A stretch of 64,000 nucleotides of DNA from Serinicoccus kebangsaanensis (GCF_008919445.1 NZ_VSLG01000004.1:275938-339937); one strand, 5' to 3'. Shown: positions 1 to 9,648, counted from the first letter of the stretch. Numbers and translations are program-made. The notes: generated from the letters alone by a model not told the origin.

Positions 1-504
1 GCGGCGCGACCCGGACTCCCGATCACCCTGACCAAGCCGCTCGGGAGCGGCATCCTGGGCAACCGGCACGGCCGGACGGGCGAGGTCTTCGAGCAGGCGG
101 TCAGCACGATGACCACCCTCAACCGCCAGGCCTCGGAGGCCGCCGTGACGGCCGGCGTGCGGGCCGGCACGGACGTCACCGGGTTCGGGCTGCTGGGGCA
201 CCTGTGGAAGCTGTGCCGTGCCTCCGGCGTGGGCGCGGACATCGACGTCCGGTCGGTGCCTGCGATCGAGGGCGCGCGCGAGAGCCTGGCGGCGGGCTAC
301 CTGCCCGGGGGGAGCCGACGCAACCTGGACTGGGTCCGCCCGCACCTGGGCGTCGGCAGCGGCGTGACGCAGGACGACCTGCTGCTGCTCGCCGACGCGC
401 AGACCAGCGGAGGGCTGCTCCTCGTCGGGGAGGTGCCCGACGGCGTCGGCACCCTGATCGGTCGCACGCGTCGCGCCGCCGGCCCCGCGATCGGCCTACG
501 GTGA
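1..504 (+). CDS. selD: Selenide, water dikinase SelD (3' part)
   Basis: C-terminal part of selenophosphate synthetase, which makes selenophosphate from selenide and ATP for selenocysteine or selenouridine synthesis. The frame is open from base 1, so the gene begins upstream of the window. Visible family signatures are MTTLNRxA, TDVTGFGLLGH near residue 59 of the visible part, and a late QTSGGLL motif, all in the AIRS/PurM C-terminal fold. The N-terminal catalytic Cys/Sec and Lys are outside the window. The TGA stop at 502-504 is followed 5 bases later by an aldehyde dehydrogenase ATG, which suggests co-transcription. No tRNA-Sec, selA or selB is visible here. Confidence 0.93.
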   Translation, partial: AARPGLPITLTKPLGSGILGNRHGRTGEVFEQAVSTMTTLNRQASEAAVTAGVRAGTDVTGFGLLGHLWKLCRASGVGADIDVRSVPAIEGARESLAAGYLPGGSRRNLDWVRPHLGVGSGVTQDDLLLLADAQTSGGLLLVGEVPDGVGTLIGRTRRAAGPAIGLR

Positions 505-509
505 GCGCT

Positions 510-1943
510 ATGCCGGACACCACCCTCCCCGTCGTCGGCGGCGCCGAGATCGAGATCGCCGCCGGGCAGACCTACGACAACATCGACCCCGCGGACGGCT
601 CGGTCCTCGGCCGGGTGGCCCGCTCCGGCCCGGCCGAGGTCGAGCTGGCGGTGCGGGCCGCCGCCGGCGCGCAGCCCGGGTGGGCGGAGACCCCGCCGGA
701 GCAGCGGGCCGACACGCTGACCCGGCTGGCGGACCTGGTGGACCGCGACCGGGAGCAGCTGGCCCGCACCGAGTCGCAGGACACCGGCAAGCCCCTGTCG
801 CAGGCCCGCGCCGACGCCACGGTCGCCGCGCGCTACTTCCGCTACTACGGGCGGGTGATCGAGGCGGCCTACGGCCACAGCATCCCGCTGGGTCCGGACC
901 TGCACGCCTACACCCGGCACGAGCCCTACGGCGTCGTCGGGAGCGTGGTCGCCTGGAACTACCCGCTGCAGCTGGCCTCACGATCGATGGCGGCGGCCGC
1001 CGCGACCGGGAACTGTGTCGTCCTCAAGCCCGCCGACGAGACTCCCCGCACCGCGGTCGCGCTCGCGATGCTGGCGACCGAGGCCGGGCTGCCCGACGGG
1101 GTGGTCAACGTCGTCCCCGGCCTGGGCGCCGAGGCCGGTGCCGCGCTCACCGCGCATCCGGAGGTGGCGCACCTGGGCTTCGTCGGTTCCACCGAGACCG
1201 GGCGTGCGGTCGCCCGGGCGGCGGCCGACCGGGTCGTCCCCGCGGTGCTCGAGCTCGGCGGCAAGTCGGCCCACGTCGTCTTCCCCGACGCCGATCTCGA
1301 CGCCGCCGCAGCAGCCATCACGCGCAGCATCCTGCAGAACGCCGGCCAGACCTGCTCCGCCGGCTCCCGCCTGGTGGTGCACTCCTCGGTCCGCGCCGAG
1401 CTGGTCGCCGCCATCGCCGAGCGCTTCCGCTCCACCACCCTCGGCCGCGGGCTGGACGACCCCGACCTCGGTCCGCTGGTCTCCACCCGGCAGCAGGACC
1501 GGGTCCGGGGCTTCGTCGAGGGCGCCCGCACCGGGGAGCTCGTCGTGGGCGGGACCGCACCGGACGACCGGCCCGAGGGCGGCGCCTTCTGGCTGCCGAC
1601 GCTCATCGACGGCGTGGACCCGGCCGAGCCGATCGCGCAGGAGGAGGTCTTCGGCCCGGTGCTCGTCACCACCCCGTTCCAGGACGAGGAGGAGGCGCTC
1701 GCCCTGGCCAACGGCACGGCCTACGGGCTGATCGCGGCCCTGTGGACCCAGGACCTGACGCGCGCCCACCGGCTCGCCGCGGCGCTCGAGGCCGGCCAGG
1801 TCTTCGTCAACACCTTCGGCGCCGGCGGCGGGGTCGAGCTCCCGTTCGGCGGGGTCAAGGCGTCCGGCTACGGCCGGGAGAAGGGGATCGAGGCGCTGTC
1901 CGCCTTCACCCAGACCAAGACCGTCGTGGTGCGCCTGGGCTGA
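510..1943 (+). CDS. NAD(P)-dependent aldehyde dehydrogenase
   Basis: A 477-residue ALDH-superfamily enzyme oxidising an aldehyde to its carboxylate. The Rossmann/catalytic core is complete: NYPLQL, LELGGKSA with the general base Glu at about residue 248, and GQTCSAGS with the catalytic Cys at about residue 282, followed by QEEVFGPV. Length is typical. Betaine-, succinate-semialdehyde- and gamma-aminobutyraldehyde dehydrogenases share these motifs, so the substrate cannot be assigned. The ATG at 510 is chosen. An in-frame GTG at 501 overlapping the selD stop is the alternative. The gene lies 5 bp after selD. Confidence 0.9.
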   Translation: MPDTTLPVVGGAEIEIAAGQTYDNIDPADGSVLGRVARSGPAEVELAVRAAAGAQPGWAETPPEQRADTLTRLADLVDRDREQLARTESQDTGKPLSQARADATVAARYFRYYGRVIEAAYGHSIPLGPDLHAYTRHEPYGVVGSVVAWNYPLQLASRSMAAAAATGNCVVLKPADETPRTAVALAMLATEAGLPDGVVNVVPGLGAEAGAALTAHPEVAHLGFVGSTETGRAVARAAADRVVPAVLELGGKSAHVVFPDADLDAAAAAITRSILQNAGQTCSAGSRLVVHSSVRAELVAAIAERFRSTTLGRGLDDPDLGPLVSTRQQDRVRGFVEGARTGELVVGGTAPDDRPEGGAFWLPTLIDGVDPAEPIAQEEVFGPVLVTTPFQDEEEALALANGTAYGLIAALWTQDLTRAHRLAAALEAGQVFVNTFGAGGGVELPFGGVKASGYGREKGIEALSAFTQTKTVVVRLG

Positions 1944-2030
1944 GGTCCGTCTCAGGGATGACGGGTGCCTCGTGCAGATTCCGTCCGAGGTCGGATGCCC
2001 GCGCCCGGCGGTGGCTGGTTGACTGCTGGC

Positions 2031-2984
2031 ATGACGACACGATCAGAGGGGACCGGGATCAGCGTCCAGGGACTCACCAAGAAGTTCGGGGACTTCACCG
2101 CCGTCGACGACCTCAGCTTCGAGGTCGCACCGGGACGGGTCACGGGCTTCCTGGGCCCGAACGGCGCCGGCAAGACGACGACCCTACGCATGCTGCTCGG
2201 CCTGATCCGGCCGACCGCCGGTGAGGCCCTCATCGGGGGTCGGCGGTATGCCGAGCTGCCCCAGCCCATGTCCACGGTCGGGTCGGCGCTGGAGGCCACC
2301 GGCTTCCATCCCGGCCGCAGCGGCCGCAACCACCTGCGCGTGCTCGCCGCGACCCACGGCATACCGGACAGCCGCGTCGACGAGCTGCTCGACCTGGTGG
2401 GCATCCCTGCCGCCGCCCGCAAGAAGGCGGGCGGCTACTCGATGGGGATGCGCCAGCGCCTGGGCCTGGCGGCCGCGCTCCTCGGCGACCCCGACGTGCT
2501 GCTGCTGGACGAACCGGCCAACGGGCTGGACCCGGAGGGCATCCGCTGGATGCGCGGCTTCATGCGCCACCTCGCCGCCGAGCAGGGCAAGACCGTGCTG
2601 GTCAGCTCGCACCTGCTGGGCGAGGTCGAGCAGACGGTGGAGGACGTCGTCATCATCGCCAACGGGCGGCTGGCCCGCCGCGGGACGATGGACGAGCTGC
2701 ACGGCGACCCGGCCGTCCTGGTGCGCACCAGCGACCCCGGGGCGCTCGGGCACGCCCTCGAGAGCGCCGGGCTGAGCGCCGCGCTGGACCAGGAGCAAGG
2801 ACCGGACGCCCTCCGGGTCGGGACCGGCGACCTGCGACAGGTGGGCGACATCGCCCTCGCCGCCGGCCAGCCGGTCCACGAGCTGCGCCCGCTGCGCACC
2901 GACCTCGAGCGGCTCTTCCTGGAGCTGACCGAGTCGCCCGAGCACCGCAACCGCAACCTCTCGACCGGGCAGGAGGCCGCCTGA
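2031..2984 (+). CDS. ABC-2 type exporter, ATP-binding subunit
   Basis: A 317-residue ATPase powering export through the adjacent membrane subunit. Walker A GPNGAGKTT lies at residues 42-50, the signature YSMGMRQ at about 136-142, and Walker B VLLLDE at about 156-161, followed by a D-loop and an H-loop SSHL. The roughly 90-residue C-terminal extension is usual for the DrrA/BcrA-like group. The ATG at 2031 is chosen because conserved sequence begins there; an upstream ATG at 1965 would add unconserved residues. The TGA overlaps the ATG of the permease by one base (TGATG), so the two are translationally coupled. The exported substrate is unknown. Confidence 0.9.
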   Translation: MTTRSEGTGISVQGLTKKFGDFTAVDDLSFEVAPGRVTGFLGPNGAGKTTTLRMLLGLIRPTAGEALIGGRRYAELPQPMSTVGSALEATGFHPGRSGRNHLRVLAATHGIPDSRVDELLDLVGIPAAARKKAGGYSMGMRQRLGLAAALLGDPDVLLLDEPANGLDPEGIRWMRGFMRHLAAEQGKTVLVSSHLLGEVEQTVEDVVIIANGRLARRGTMDELHGDPAVLVRTSDPGALGHALESAGLSAALDQEQGPDALRVGTGDLRQVGDIALAAGQPVHELRPLRTDLERLFLELTESPEHRNRNLSTGQEAA

Positions 2985-3823
2985 TGATCTCGCTCGTGCG
3001 CGCGGAGCTGCGCAAGTACTTCACCACCCGGCTGGCCTGGTCCATGCCGCTGGCGATGGCCGTCCTCGGCGCGCTCTTCGCCGCCCTGCAGGGTTTGTTC
3101 CTCGCCGTCATCGGCGAGTTCCCCTCCCCGGACGGCACGATGATCGAGCCCGCGGCGATGTTCGGAGAGGACGCCGTCGCGCGGCTGGTCTACACCGGTG
3201 CCGTGCAGATGGGCTACCTGCTCGCCCTCGTGCTGGGCATCCTGTCGATGAGCGGGGAGTTCCGGCACAAGACCATCACCGCGACCCTGCTGGCCGCGCC
3301 CCGCCGGGGCCAGCTCATCGGCGCCAAGCTCGCCTCCATCGTGGTGGTCGTCGCCGTCAACGCGCTGGCCTTCACGGCCGGCAGCATCCTGGGCGGGGCG
3401 ATCACGCTGAGCATCGGTGACCTGCCGCTCTTCCCCGACCCGGGCGGGCTGCTGGCCACCTTCGCGCGGATGGTCCTGGTGCTGGTGCTCTGGGGTCTGA
3501 TGGGCTTCGGTCTGGGCGTGCTCATCCCGAACCAGGTCGTGGCCCTCTTCGTCGGCGTGGGCGTGACGTTGCTGGTCGAGCCGCTGCTCGGCCTCGGCAT
3601 CACCTTCGTCGACCAGCTCGCGGACGCGTCGAAGTACTTCCCCAGCCAGGCCAGCATGAGCGCCCTCGACCTCTTCGCAGGGATCGACCCCAGCCTGGCG
3701 CAGTCGCTGGGTGGCTCCGAGGACGCGTTGAGCTGGTGGGTGGCCACCCTGGTCCTGCTCGGGTATGCCGCGGTGATGGCGGCCCTGGGCTGGATCCTCA
3801 CCGCGCGCCGGGACATCGCCTGA
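2984..3823 (+). CDS. ABC-2 type exporter, membrane subunit
   Basis: A 279-residue integral membrane protein with about six hydrophobic segments: roughly residues 20-40, 67-87, 110-135, 155-178, 180-200 and 245-270. The short motif EFRHKTITATLLAAPRR after the second segment is typical of ABC-2 permeases such as NatB/DrrB-like proteins. It is coupled by a one-base overlap to the ATPase and presumably forms a heterotetramer with it in the cytoplasmic membrane. Nothing in the sequence identifies a substrate; drug, lipid or Na+ export are all possible. Confidence 0.88.
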   Translation: MISLVRAELRKYFTTRLAWSMPLAMAVLGALFAALQGLFLAVIGEFPSPDGTMIEPAAMFGEDAVARLVYTGAVQMGYLLALVLGILSMSGEFRHKTITATLLAAPRRGQLIGAKLASIVVVVAVNALAFTAGSILGGAITLSIGDLPLFPDPGGLLATFARMVLVLVLWGLMGFGLGVLIPNQVVALFVGVGVTLLVEPLLGLGITFVDQLADASKYFPSQASMSALDLFAGIDPSLAQSLGGSEDALSWWVATLVLLGYAAVMAALGWILTARRDIA

Positions 3824-3874
3824 CCGCACCTGCGCCGCCCCGGCCCACCTCCTGCGATCCACTCCGGCAGGCGA

Positions 3875-3880
3875 TAGGCT
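3875..3880 (+). promoter_or_regulatory. Possible -10 element upstream of kgd
   Basis: TAGGCT sits 70 bases before the kgd GTG in the 126-base gap after the ABC permease. It has the actinobacterial -10 form TANNNT, and the same hexamer occurs in front of trhA. No convincing -35 is seen. A GATGAGGCG run 9-17 bases before the GTG at 3950 is the likely ribosome site. Confidence 0.3.
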
Positions 3881-3949
3881 GAGGGCCGGCGCGTGCGCTG
3901 GTCGGCGCGCGTGCGGCAGTCCCCGGATGTGAGATGAGGCGCAGACCCC

Positions 3950-6900
3950 GTGGCCAACCCGCAGAGCAGCGACACCACCGTCGACTTCGGAGCCAACGAA
4001 TGGCTCGTCGAGGAGATGCGTGAGCTCTTCGACCAGGACCCGGGATCGGTAGACCCTGCCTGGCGTCGATACTTCGAGGGCGCCGCCCCCAGCCCCAACG
4101 GCAGCGGACCGGGCTCGTCGGCCCAGGCCGACGGTGGTTCGGCGGCGAAGGCTGCCCCGAGCCGGGCCGGGAGCACCGAGGAGCGGCCGGCCCGGCGCAC
4201 GGCGGGGCCCAAGGTCGCGCCGGCCCCGCCCCGGAAGAAGAGCGCTCCGGCACAGAGCGGCTCCGAGGCCGCGGGCTCGGCCAAGAACCAGGGCAAGGAC
4301 ACCCAGGAGACCAAGGCCACGGCGGCGAAGGCCAAGGCCGAGGAGAAGGACAAGGCCGAGGAGGAGGACAAGGACAAGGCCGCCGCGGCCACCGCCACGG
4401 ACGCCCCCGCCAAGGACAAGGACGGCGAGGGCAGCCCGGCCAAGGACGACACGAAGAAGGGGCCGATGTCGCGGGAGGCCCCGGCACCGAAGAAGGGTGG
4501 CCCCCAGGAGGACGTCACCCTCGTGCCGCTGCGCGGTGCCGCCGCCCGCGTGGTCTCCAACATGGACACCTCGCTCGAGGTGCCCACGGCCACGAGCGCG
4601 CGCAACCTCCCGGCCAAGCTGCTCATCGACAACCGCACGGTGATCAACAACCACCTCGCCCGCAGCCGCGGTGGCAAGGTCAGCTTCACCCACATCATCG
4701 GCTACGCGATGGTGCGCGCCCTGAAGTCGATGCCGGCGATGAACAACGGGTTCACCGTGGAGAACGGCAAGCCGACCCTGGTCGAGCCGGCGCACATCAA
4801 CCTGGGCCTGGCCATCGACGTCCCCAAGTCCGACGGGACCCGCCAGCTCCTGGTGCCGAGCATCAAGAGCGCCGAGGGCATGAGTTTCTACGACTTCTGG
4901 AGCGCCTACGAGAAGGTCGTGCGCAAGGCCCGGGACGGCAAGCTCACCATCGACGACTTCCAGGGCACCACGATCAGCCTCACCAACCCGGGGGGCATCG
5001 GCACCCTGCACTCCGTGCCGCGGCTGATGAAGGGCCAGGGGACGATCATCGGTGTCGGCTCCCTGGACTACCCCGCCGAGTGGCAGGGCGCCGCGACCGA
5101 GCGGATCGTGGCCACGGGCGTCAGCAAGATCCTGACCCTCACCTCGACCTACGACCACCGGATCATCCAGGGCGCGCAGTCCGGCGAGTTCCTCAAGATC
5201 ATGCACCAGCTCCTGCTCGGGCAGGACGGCTTCTACGACGACATCTTCACCTCGCTGCGGATCCCGTACGAGCCGATCCGGTGGAACCCCGACATCTCGG
5301 CGACCCACGACGACGACATCTCCAAGCCGAGCCGCATCCAGGAGCTGATCCACGCCTACCGCGTCCGTGGTCACCTCATGGCGGACACCGACCCGCTGGA
5401 GTACCGCCAGCGTCGGCACCCCGACCTGGCCATCGAGAACCACGGGCTGACCCTCTGGGACCTCGACCGCGAGGTGCCCACCGGCGGGTTCGGCGGCAAG
5501 CCCCGGCTCAGCCTGCGGCGCATCCTGGGCATCCTGCGCGACACGTACTGCCGCACAATCGGCATCGAGTACATGCACATCCAGGACCCCGAGCAGCGCG
5601 AGTGGTTCCAGAAGAAGCTCGAGGTCCCCTTCGAGAAGCCGGCCCCGGCCGAGCAGCTGCGGATCCTGCGTCGGCTGAACGCCGCGGAGGCCTTCGAGAC
5701 CTTCCTGCAGACCAAGTTCGTCGGCCAGAAGCGGTTCAGCCTCGAGGGCGGGGAGTCGGTCATCGCGCTGATGGACAAGGTCCTGAACCGCGCCGCCGAC
5801 GACGGTCTCACCGAGGTGACGATCGGGATGCCGCACCGCGGTCGGCTGAACGTCCTCGCCAACCTGGCGGGCAAGTCCTACGGGCAGATCTTCCGCGAGT
5901 TCGAGGGCAAGCAGTCCCCCGGGTCGGTGCAGGGCTCCGGTGACGTGAAGTACCACCTCGGCACCGAGGGTGAGTTCACCACGGAGGACGGCAAGACCAC
6001 CCGCGTCTACCTCGCGGCCAACCCCTCCCACCTGGAGGCGGTGAACCCGGTGCTCGAGGGCATCACCCGGGCAAAGCAGGACCGGAACGCCCGGGACACC
6101 GGAGCCGACCCGTCCACGGTGATGCCGGTGCTGATGCACGGCGACGCGGCCTTCGCCGGCCAGGGCGTGGTGCTGGAGACGATGCAGATGTCCCAGCTCC
6201 CGGCATACCGCACGGGCGGGACGCTGCACGTCGTCATCAACAACCAGGTCGGGTTCACGACCGCCCCGCAGCACTCGCGCTCCTCGGTCTACTGCACCGA
6301 CCTGGCCCGGACCGTGCAGGCGCCGATCTTCCACGTCAACGGGGACGACCCCGAGGCCGTCGTGCGGGTCGCCGAGCTGGCCTACGAGTTCCGCCAGGAG
6401 TTCGGCAAGGACGTCGTCATCGACCTGGTCTGCTACCGGCGCCGCGGCCACAACGAGGGCGACGACCCCTCGATGACCCAGCCGCTGATGTACGACCTCA
6501 TCGAGGCCAAGCGCTCGGTCCGCAAGCTCTACACCGAGTCGCTCATCGGCCGTGGCGACATCACGGTCGACGAGGCCGAGGCGGCGCTGCGCGACTACCA
6601 GAAGCAGCTCGAGAACGTCTTCACCGAGACCAAGAAGGCGCTCAAGGGCGAGGGCGACGGCAGCGAGGGCCTGGAGCGCCCGCACGCCCAGGACGAGGGT
6701 GACATGGCTGCCCCGCAGCGCCCGACCGCCATCCCCGTGGAGACGGTCACCGCGATCGGGGACTCCTTCGGGAGCCCGCCGGAAGGGTTCACGGTCCACC
6801 CGAAGCTCGCCAAGCTGCTCACCTCCCGCCAGGAGATGGCCAGCAAGGGCGGCATCGACTGGGGGATGGCCGAGCTGCTCGCCTTCGGCTCGCTGGTGAT

Positions 6901-7894
6901 GGACGGCACGCCGGTGCGGCTCGTGGGCCAGGACAGCCGGCGCGGCACCTTCGTCCAGCGGCACGCGGTGCTCACCGACAACGTCACGGCCGCGAACTGG
7001 ACGCCGCTGCACGGGTTGTCCGAGGACCAGGCCCGGTTCGAGGTCTACGACTCGCTGCTCTCCGAGTTCGCGGCGATGGGCTTCGAGTACGGCTACTCGG
7101 TCGAGAACACCGACACCCTCGTGCTGTGGGAGGCGCAGTTCGGCGACTTCGCGAACGGCGCCCAGACGGTGATCGACGAGTTCATCTCCTCCTCCGAGCA
7201 GAAGTGGGACCAGCGCAGCTCGGTCGTGCTCCTCCTGCCGCACGGGTACGAGGGCCAGGGGCCGGACCACTCCTCGGCGCGGATCGAGCGCTACCTGCAG
7301 CAGTGCGCCGAGGACAACATGATGGTGGCCTACCCCTCCACGCCGGCCTCCTACTTCCACCTCCTCCGCGCGCACTCCACCGCTCGCCCGCGCCGCCCGC
7401 TGATCGTCTTCACCCCGAAGGCGATGCTGCGGCTCAAGGCCGCAGCCAGCAGCATCGAGGACATCACCGACGGCACCTTCGAGCCGGTGCTGCCCGACCG
7501 GGTCGAGCTGGACAACGACAAGGTCGAGCGGGTGCTGCTGGCCTCCAGCAAGCTGGTCTACGACCTCGAGGACGAGCGCGCCAAGCGCGAGGACGAGTAC
7601 ACGGCGATCCTGCGGATCGAGCAGCTCTACCCCGTCGCGGGTCGGCAGCTGGCCGCCCTCACCTCGCAGTACCCCAACGCGGAGCTGGTGTGGGTGCAGA
7701 ACGAGCCCAAGAACCAGGGCGCGTGGCCGTTCATGGCGCTGAACCTGCCCGAGGCGCTGGCCCGGCACGGGGAGGAACGCCCGCTGCGGGTGGTCAGCCG
7801 TCCCGCGTCGGCGTCACCGGCCACCGGGTCGGCCAAGGTGCACGCGGTCGAGCAGTCCGCCCTGCACGACGAGGCCTTCTCCGCGCGCGCATGA
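3950..7894 (+). CDS. kgd: Multifunctional 2-oxoglutarate decarboxylase/dehydrogenase E1-E2 (Kgd/OdhA)
   Basis: A 1314-residue TCA-cycle enzyme that decarboxylates 2-oxoglutarate with thiamine diphosphate and, in actinobacteria, carries the E2 succinyltransferase core in the same chain. In order: an N-terminal E1o helix (NEWLVEEMRELF); a long Ala/Lys/Glu-rich linker over about residues 45-180; an E2-like acyltransferase domain ending at DHRIIQG (His near 403); then the E1 domain with MPHRGRLNV near 627, GDAAFAGQG near 731, and the thiamine/Mg motif around NGDDPEAV and RRRGHNEGDDP. Start GTG at 3950. The linker is unusually lysine/glutamate-rich. The gene heads a three-gene run with 4-bp overlaps. 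Confidence 0.97.
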   Translation: MANPQSSDTTVDFGANEWLVEEMRELFDQDPGSVDPAWRRYFEGAAPSPNGSGPGSSAQADGGSAAKAAPSRAGSTEERPARRTAGPKVAPAPPRKKSAPAQSGSEAAGSAKNQGKDTQETKATAAKAKAEEKDKAEEEDKDKAAAATATDAPAKDKDGEGSPAKDDTKKGPMSREAPAPKKGGPQEDVTLVPLRGAAARVVSNMDTSLEVPTATSARNLPAKLLIDNRTVINNHLARSRGGKVSFTHIIGYAMVRALKSMPAMNNGFTVENGKPTLVEPAHINLGLAIDVPKSDGTRQLLVPSIKSAEGMSFYDFWSAYEKVVRKARDGKLTIDDFQGTTISLTNPGGIGTLHSVPRLMKGQGTIIGVGSLDYPAEWQGAATERIVATGVSKILTLTSTYDHRIIQGAQSGEFLKIMHQLLLGQDGFYDDIFTSLRIPYEPIRWNPDISATHDDDISKPSRIQELIHAYRVRGHLMADTDPLEYRQRRHPDLAIENHGLTLWDLDREVPTGGFGGKPRLSLRRILGILRDTYCRTIGIEYMHIQDPEQREWFQKKLEVPFEKPAPAEQLRILRRLNAAEAFETFLQTKFVGQKRFSLEGGESVIALMDKVLNRAADDGLTEVTIGMPHRGRLNVLANLAGKSYGQIFREFEGKQSPGSVQGSGDVKYHLGTEGEFTTEDGKTTRVYLAANPSHLEAVNPVLEGITRAKQDRNARDTGADPSTVMPVLMHGDAAFAGQGVVLETMQMSQLPAYRTGGTLHVVINNQVGFTTAPQHSRSSVYCTDLARTVQAPIFHVNGDDPEAVVRVAELAYEFRQEFGKDVVIDLVCYRRRGHNEGDDPSMTQPLMYDLIEAKRSVRKLYTESLIGRGDITVDEAEAALRDYQKQLENVFTETKKALKGEGDGSEGLERPHAQDEGDMAAPQRPTAIPVETVTAIGDSFGSPPEGFTVHPKLAKLLTSRQEMASKGGIDWGMAELLAFGSLVMDGTPVRLVGQDSRRGTFVQRHAVLTDNVTAANWTPLHGLSEDQARFEVYDSLLSEFAAMGFEYGYSVENTDTLVLWEAQFGDFANGAQTVIDEFISSSEQKWDQRSSVVLLLPHGYEGQGPDHSSARIERYLQQCAEDNMMVAYPSTPASYFHLLRAHSTARPRRPLIVFTPKAMLRLKAAASSIEDITDGTFEPVLPDRVELDNDKVERVLLASSKLVYDLEDERAKREDEYTAILRIEQLYPVAGRQLAALTSQYPNAELVWVQNEPKNQGAWPFMALNLPEALARHGEERPLRVVSRPASASPATGSAKVHAVEQSALHDEAFSARA

Positions 7895-8943
7895 GGGACG
7901 CCGCGACGGGACCGGCACCGCTGCCGGACGGTTTCTCTGCCTCGGTGCCGCAGGACGAGGACATCGACGACCTGGTGCGGCTGCTGCGCCGCCACGAGCG
8001 CGAGGCGCGCGGGTGGCCAGGGGCGCAGAGCGACACGGTGCTGGCCGAGGTCAGCGGGCGCGGTGCGAGCACCCACCGGCACCAGATGGTGCGCGACCGT
8101 GAGGGCAACGCCCGCGCCTGGCTGAGCCTGCACGACCGGGCCGCCGGACGCGTCCTGGTCGGGGTCACGCTGGACCCGGACCTGCCGGACGCCGAGGCGG
8201 ACCCGCTGGCCGAGTGGGCCTTCACCCGGGTGGAGGAGCTCGGTCGCGAGCTGCTCGGCGAGCGCGGCATGCAGCGCACCCAGCTGGACTCCGGCGCCTT
8301 CGCCGACGACCACCGCCAGCAGCGGTGGCTCCGGGCGCACGGCTACGACCACGTCCGCGACTGGTGGCAGATGACCCGGGCCGTGGACCCCGAGGTCGAT
8401 GCCGAGCCGCCGGAGCTGCGCGAGGGTGTCCAGATCTCCCGGGTCCGCCAGGACGACGATGTCGGCATGCCCGCCGAGGAGGACCTGCGTGCCGTGCACC
8501 TGGTGCTGGAGCAGTCCTTCGCCGACCACTTCAACTCCTACCGGGAGACGTTCGAGGAGTTCGTCTCGCGGTTGCGCGAGGACCCGGGCCACCGGTGGGA
8601 CCACTGGTGGCTGGCCACGGTCGACGGCGAGCCGGCCGGCGCCGTGGTGGCCTCGATCAGCCGTGGCAGCGTGGGGCAGGAGGGCACCGCGTCCCCGGAC
8701 AGCTCCTACATCGACTACATCGGGGTGCACCGGCGTGCCCGCGGGCGTGGCGTGGCCAAGGGCCTGCTCCGGACGGTCATCGCCGACGCCGCGGCCCGGG
8801 GACGGGCCTCGGTGGAGCTGGAGGTCGACGCCGACTCCCCGACCGGCGCCGACGGGCTCTACCGCTCGCTCGGCTGGGAGACGAAGTACGTCACCCAGTC
8901 CTGGCACCGGGCCCTGACCGACGATCCGAGAGGTGACCAGTGA
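7891..8943 (+). CDS. Tandem GNAT-family acetyltransferase
   Basis: A 350-residue protein with two GNAT folds. The first (about residues 15-160) is degenerate. The second (about 190-345) has an acetyl-CoA loop in the motif VHRRARGRGVAKG and a YRSLGWE C-terminal strand. Two tandem GNAT domains, only the second well conserved, is the layout of mycothiol synthase MshD. The organism makes mycothiol (mca is at 31.5-32.6 kb), but the similarity I can see is structural, so the function is left open. It overlaps kgd by ATGA and the next gene by GTGA, suggesting a translationally coupled operon. Confidence 0.8.
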   Translation: MRDAATGPAPLPDGFSASVPQDEDIDDLVRLLRRHEREARGWPGAQSDTVLAEVSGRGASTHRHQMVRDREGNARAWLSLHDRAAGRVLVGVTLDPDLPDAEADPLAEWAFTRVEELGRELLGERGMQRTQLDSGAFADDHRQQRWLRAHGYDHVRDWWQMTRAVDPEVDAEPPELREGVQISRVRQDDDVGMPAEEDLRAVHLVLEQSFADHFNSYRETFEEFVSRLREDPGHRWDHWWLATVDGEPAGAVVASISRGSVGQEGTASPDSSYIDYIGVHRRARGRGVAKGLLRTVIADAAARGRASVELEVDADSPTGADGLYRSLGWETKYVTQSWHRALTDDPRGDQ

Positions 8944-9617
8944 GCAGCGGCGAGCGCGAGAGCCGGACGGAGCTGGAGTACACCCCCAGCGCGGACTTCC
9001 AGGTCCCGGACGGCCCCCGGGACGTCGGCCTGTGCTTCGTGGGGGACGGCTTCGTCGCCGGGTACGGCGACCCGAAGGCGCTGGGCTGGGTCAACCGGGT
9101 CGTCGGACGCACGGACACGACCAGCAGCGACCCCGGCAGCTCCCTCACCAGCTACAACCTCGGGGTGCGCGGCGCCACGTCGGCGGACGTCATGAACCGC
9201 TGGCGCACCGAGTGCCCCGCACGCTGGCAGGGTCGCTCCGAGCGCCGACTGGTGATCGGGGTCGGCGCCGAGGACGTCGCCCAGGAGATCACGACGGCTC
9301 GCTCGCGGCTCAACCTCGCCAACGTCCTGGACGAGGCCAGTTCCACCGGGATCTCGACCTTCGTGGTCGGCCCCACGCCGACCCTCGACGCCGAGGTGAA
9401 CCAGCGGATCCAGGTCCTCGCGGACGCGCTGGCGGACGTCTGCTCGCGGCGCGGCGTCCCCTTCGTCGACTGCTTCGCCCCGCTGCTGAGCCACGACCAG
9501 TGGCAGTCCGACCTCGCGGCGGGTGACACGGTCCACCCCGGCCAGGCCGGCTACGGCCTGATGGCCTGGTTGGTGCTCAACGGCGGCTGGACCCGCTGGC
9601 TCCAGCTGGAGGACTGA
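8940..9617 (+). CDS. SGNH/GDSL-like hydrolase-fold protein lacking the usual Ser
   Basis: A 225-residue protein of the small SGNH hydrolase (lipase/esterase) fold. Block I reads VGDGFVAGYGDP: the nucleophile Ser of the usual GDS is Gly at residue 37. The C-terminal DTVHP motif (Asp196, His199) of the catalytic dyad is intact. Block III has GVGAEDV instead of the usual GxND. It may be a non-hydrolytic or altered enzyme. There is no signal peptide, so it is probably cytoplasmic. GTG start at 8940 overlapping the preceding stop. Confidence 0.78.
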   Translation: MSSGERESRTELEYTPSADFQVPDGPRDVGLCFVGDGFVAGYGDPKALGWVNRVVGRTDTTSSDPGSSLTSYNLGVRGATSADVMNRWRTECPARWQGRSERRLVIGVGAEDVAQEITTARSRLNLANVLDEASSTGISTFVVGPTPTLDAEVNQRIQVLADALADVCSRRGVPFVDCFAPLLSHDQWQSDLAAGDTVHPGQAGYGLMAWLVLNGGWTRWLQLED

Positions 9618-9629
9618 GCACCGACCTGC

Positions 9630-9648
9630 GACGACCTCAGAGGTCGTC
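9630..9648. terminator. Bidirectional terminator hairpin
   Basis: GACGACCT-CAG-AGGTCGTC, a perfect 8-bp stem with a 3-base loop between the convergent SGNH gene and pheA. It overlaps the pheA stop codon. Confidence 0.65.

Noticed and set aside
501..504. GTG at 501 as the aldehyde dehydrogenase start
   Set aside because: It would overlap the selD stop as GTGA, which is plausible, but adds only three residues and lacks a better ribosome site; ATG 510 is kept.
2435..7768. A 1777-codon minus-strand open frame across kgd
   Set aside because: It is antisense to an unmistakable enzyme. Long antisense frames are common in high-GC DNA and this one has no domain, composition or start support.
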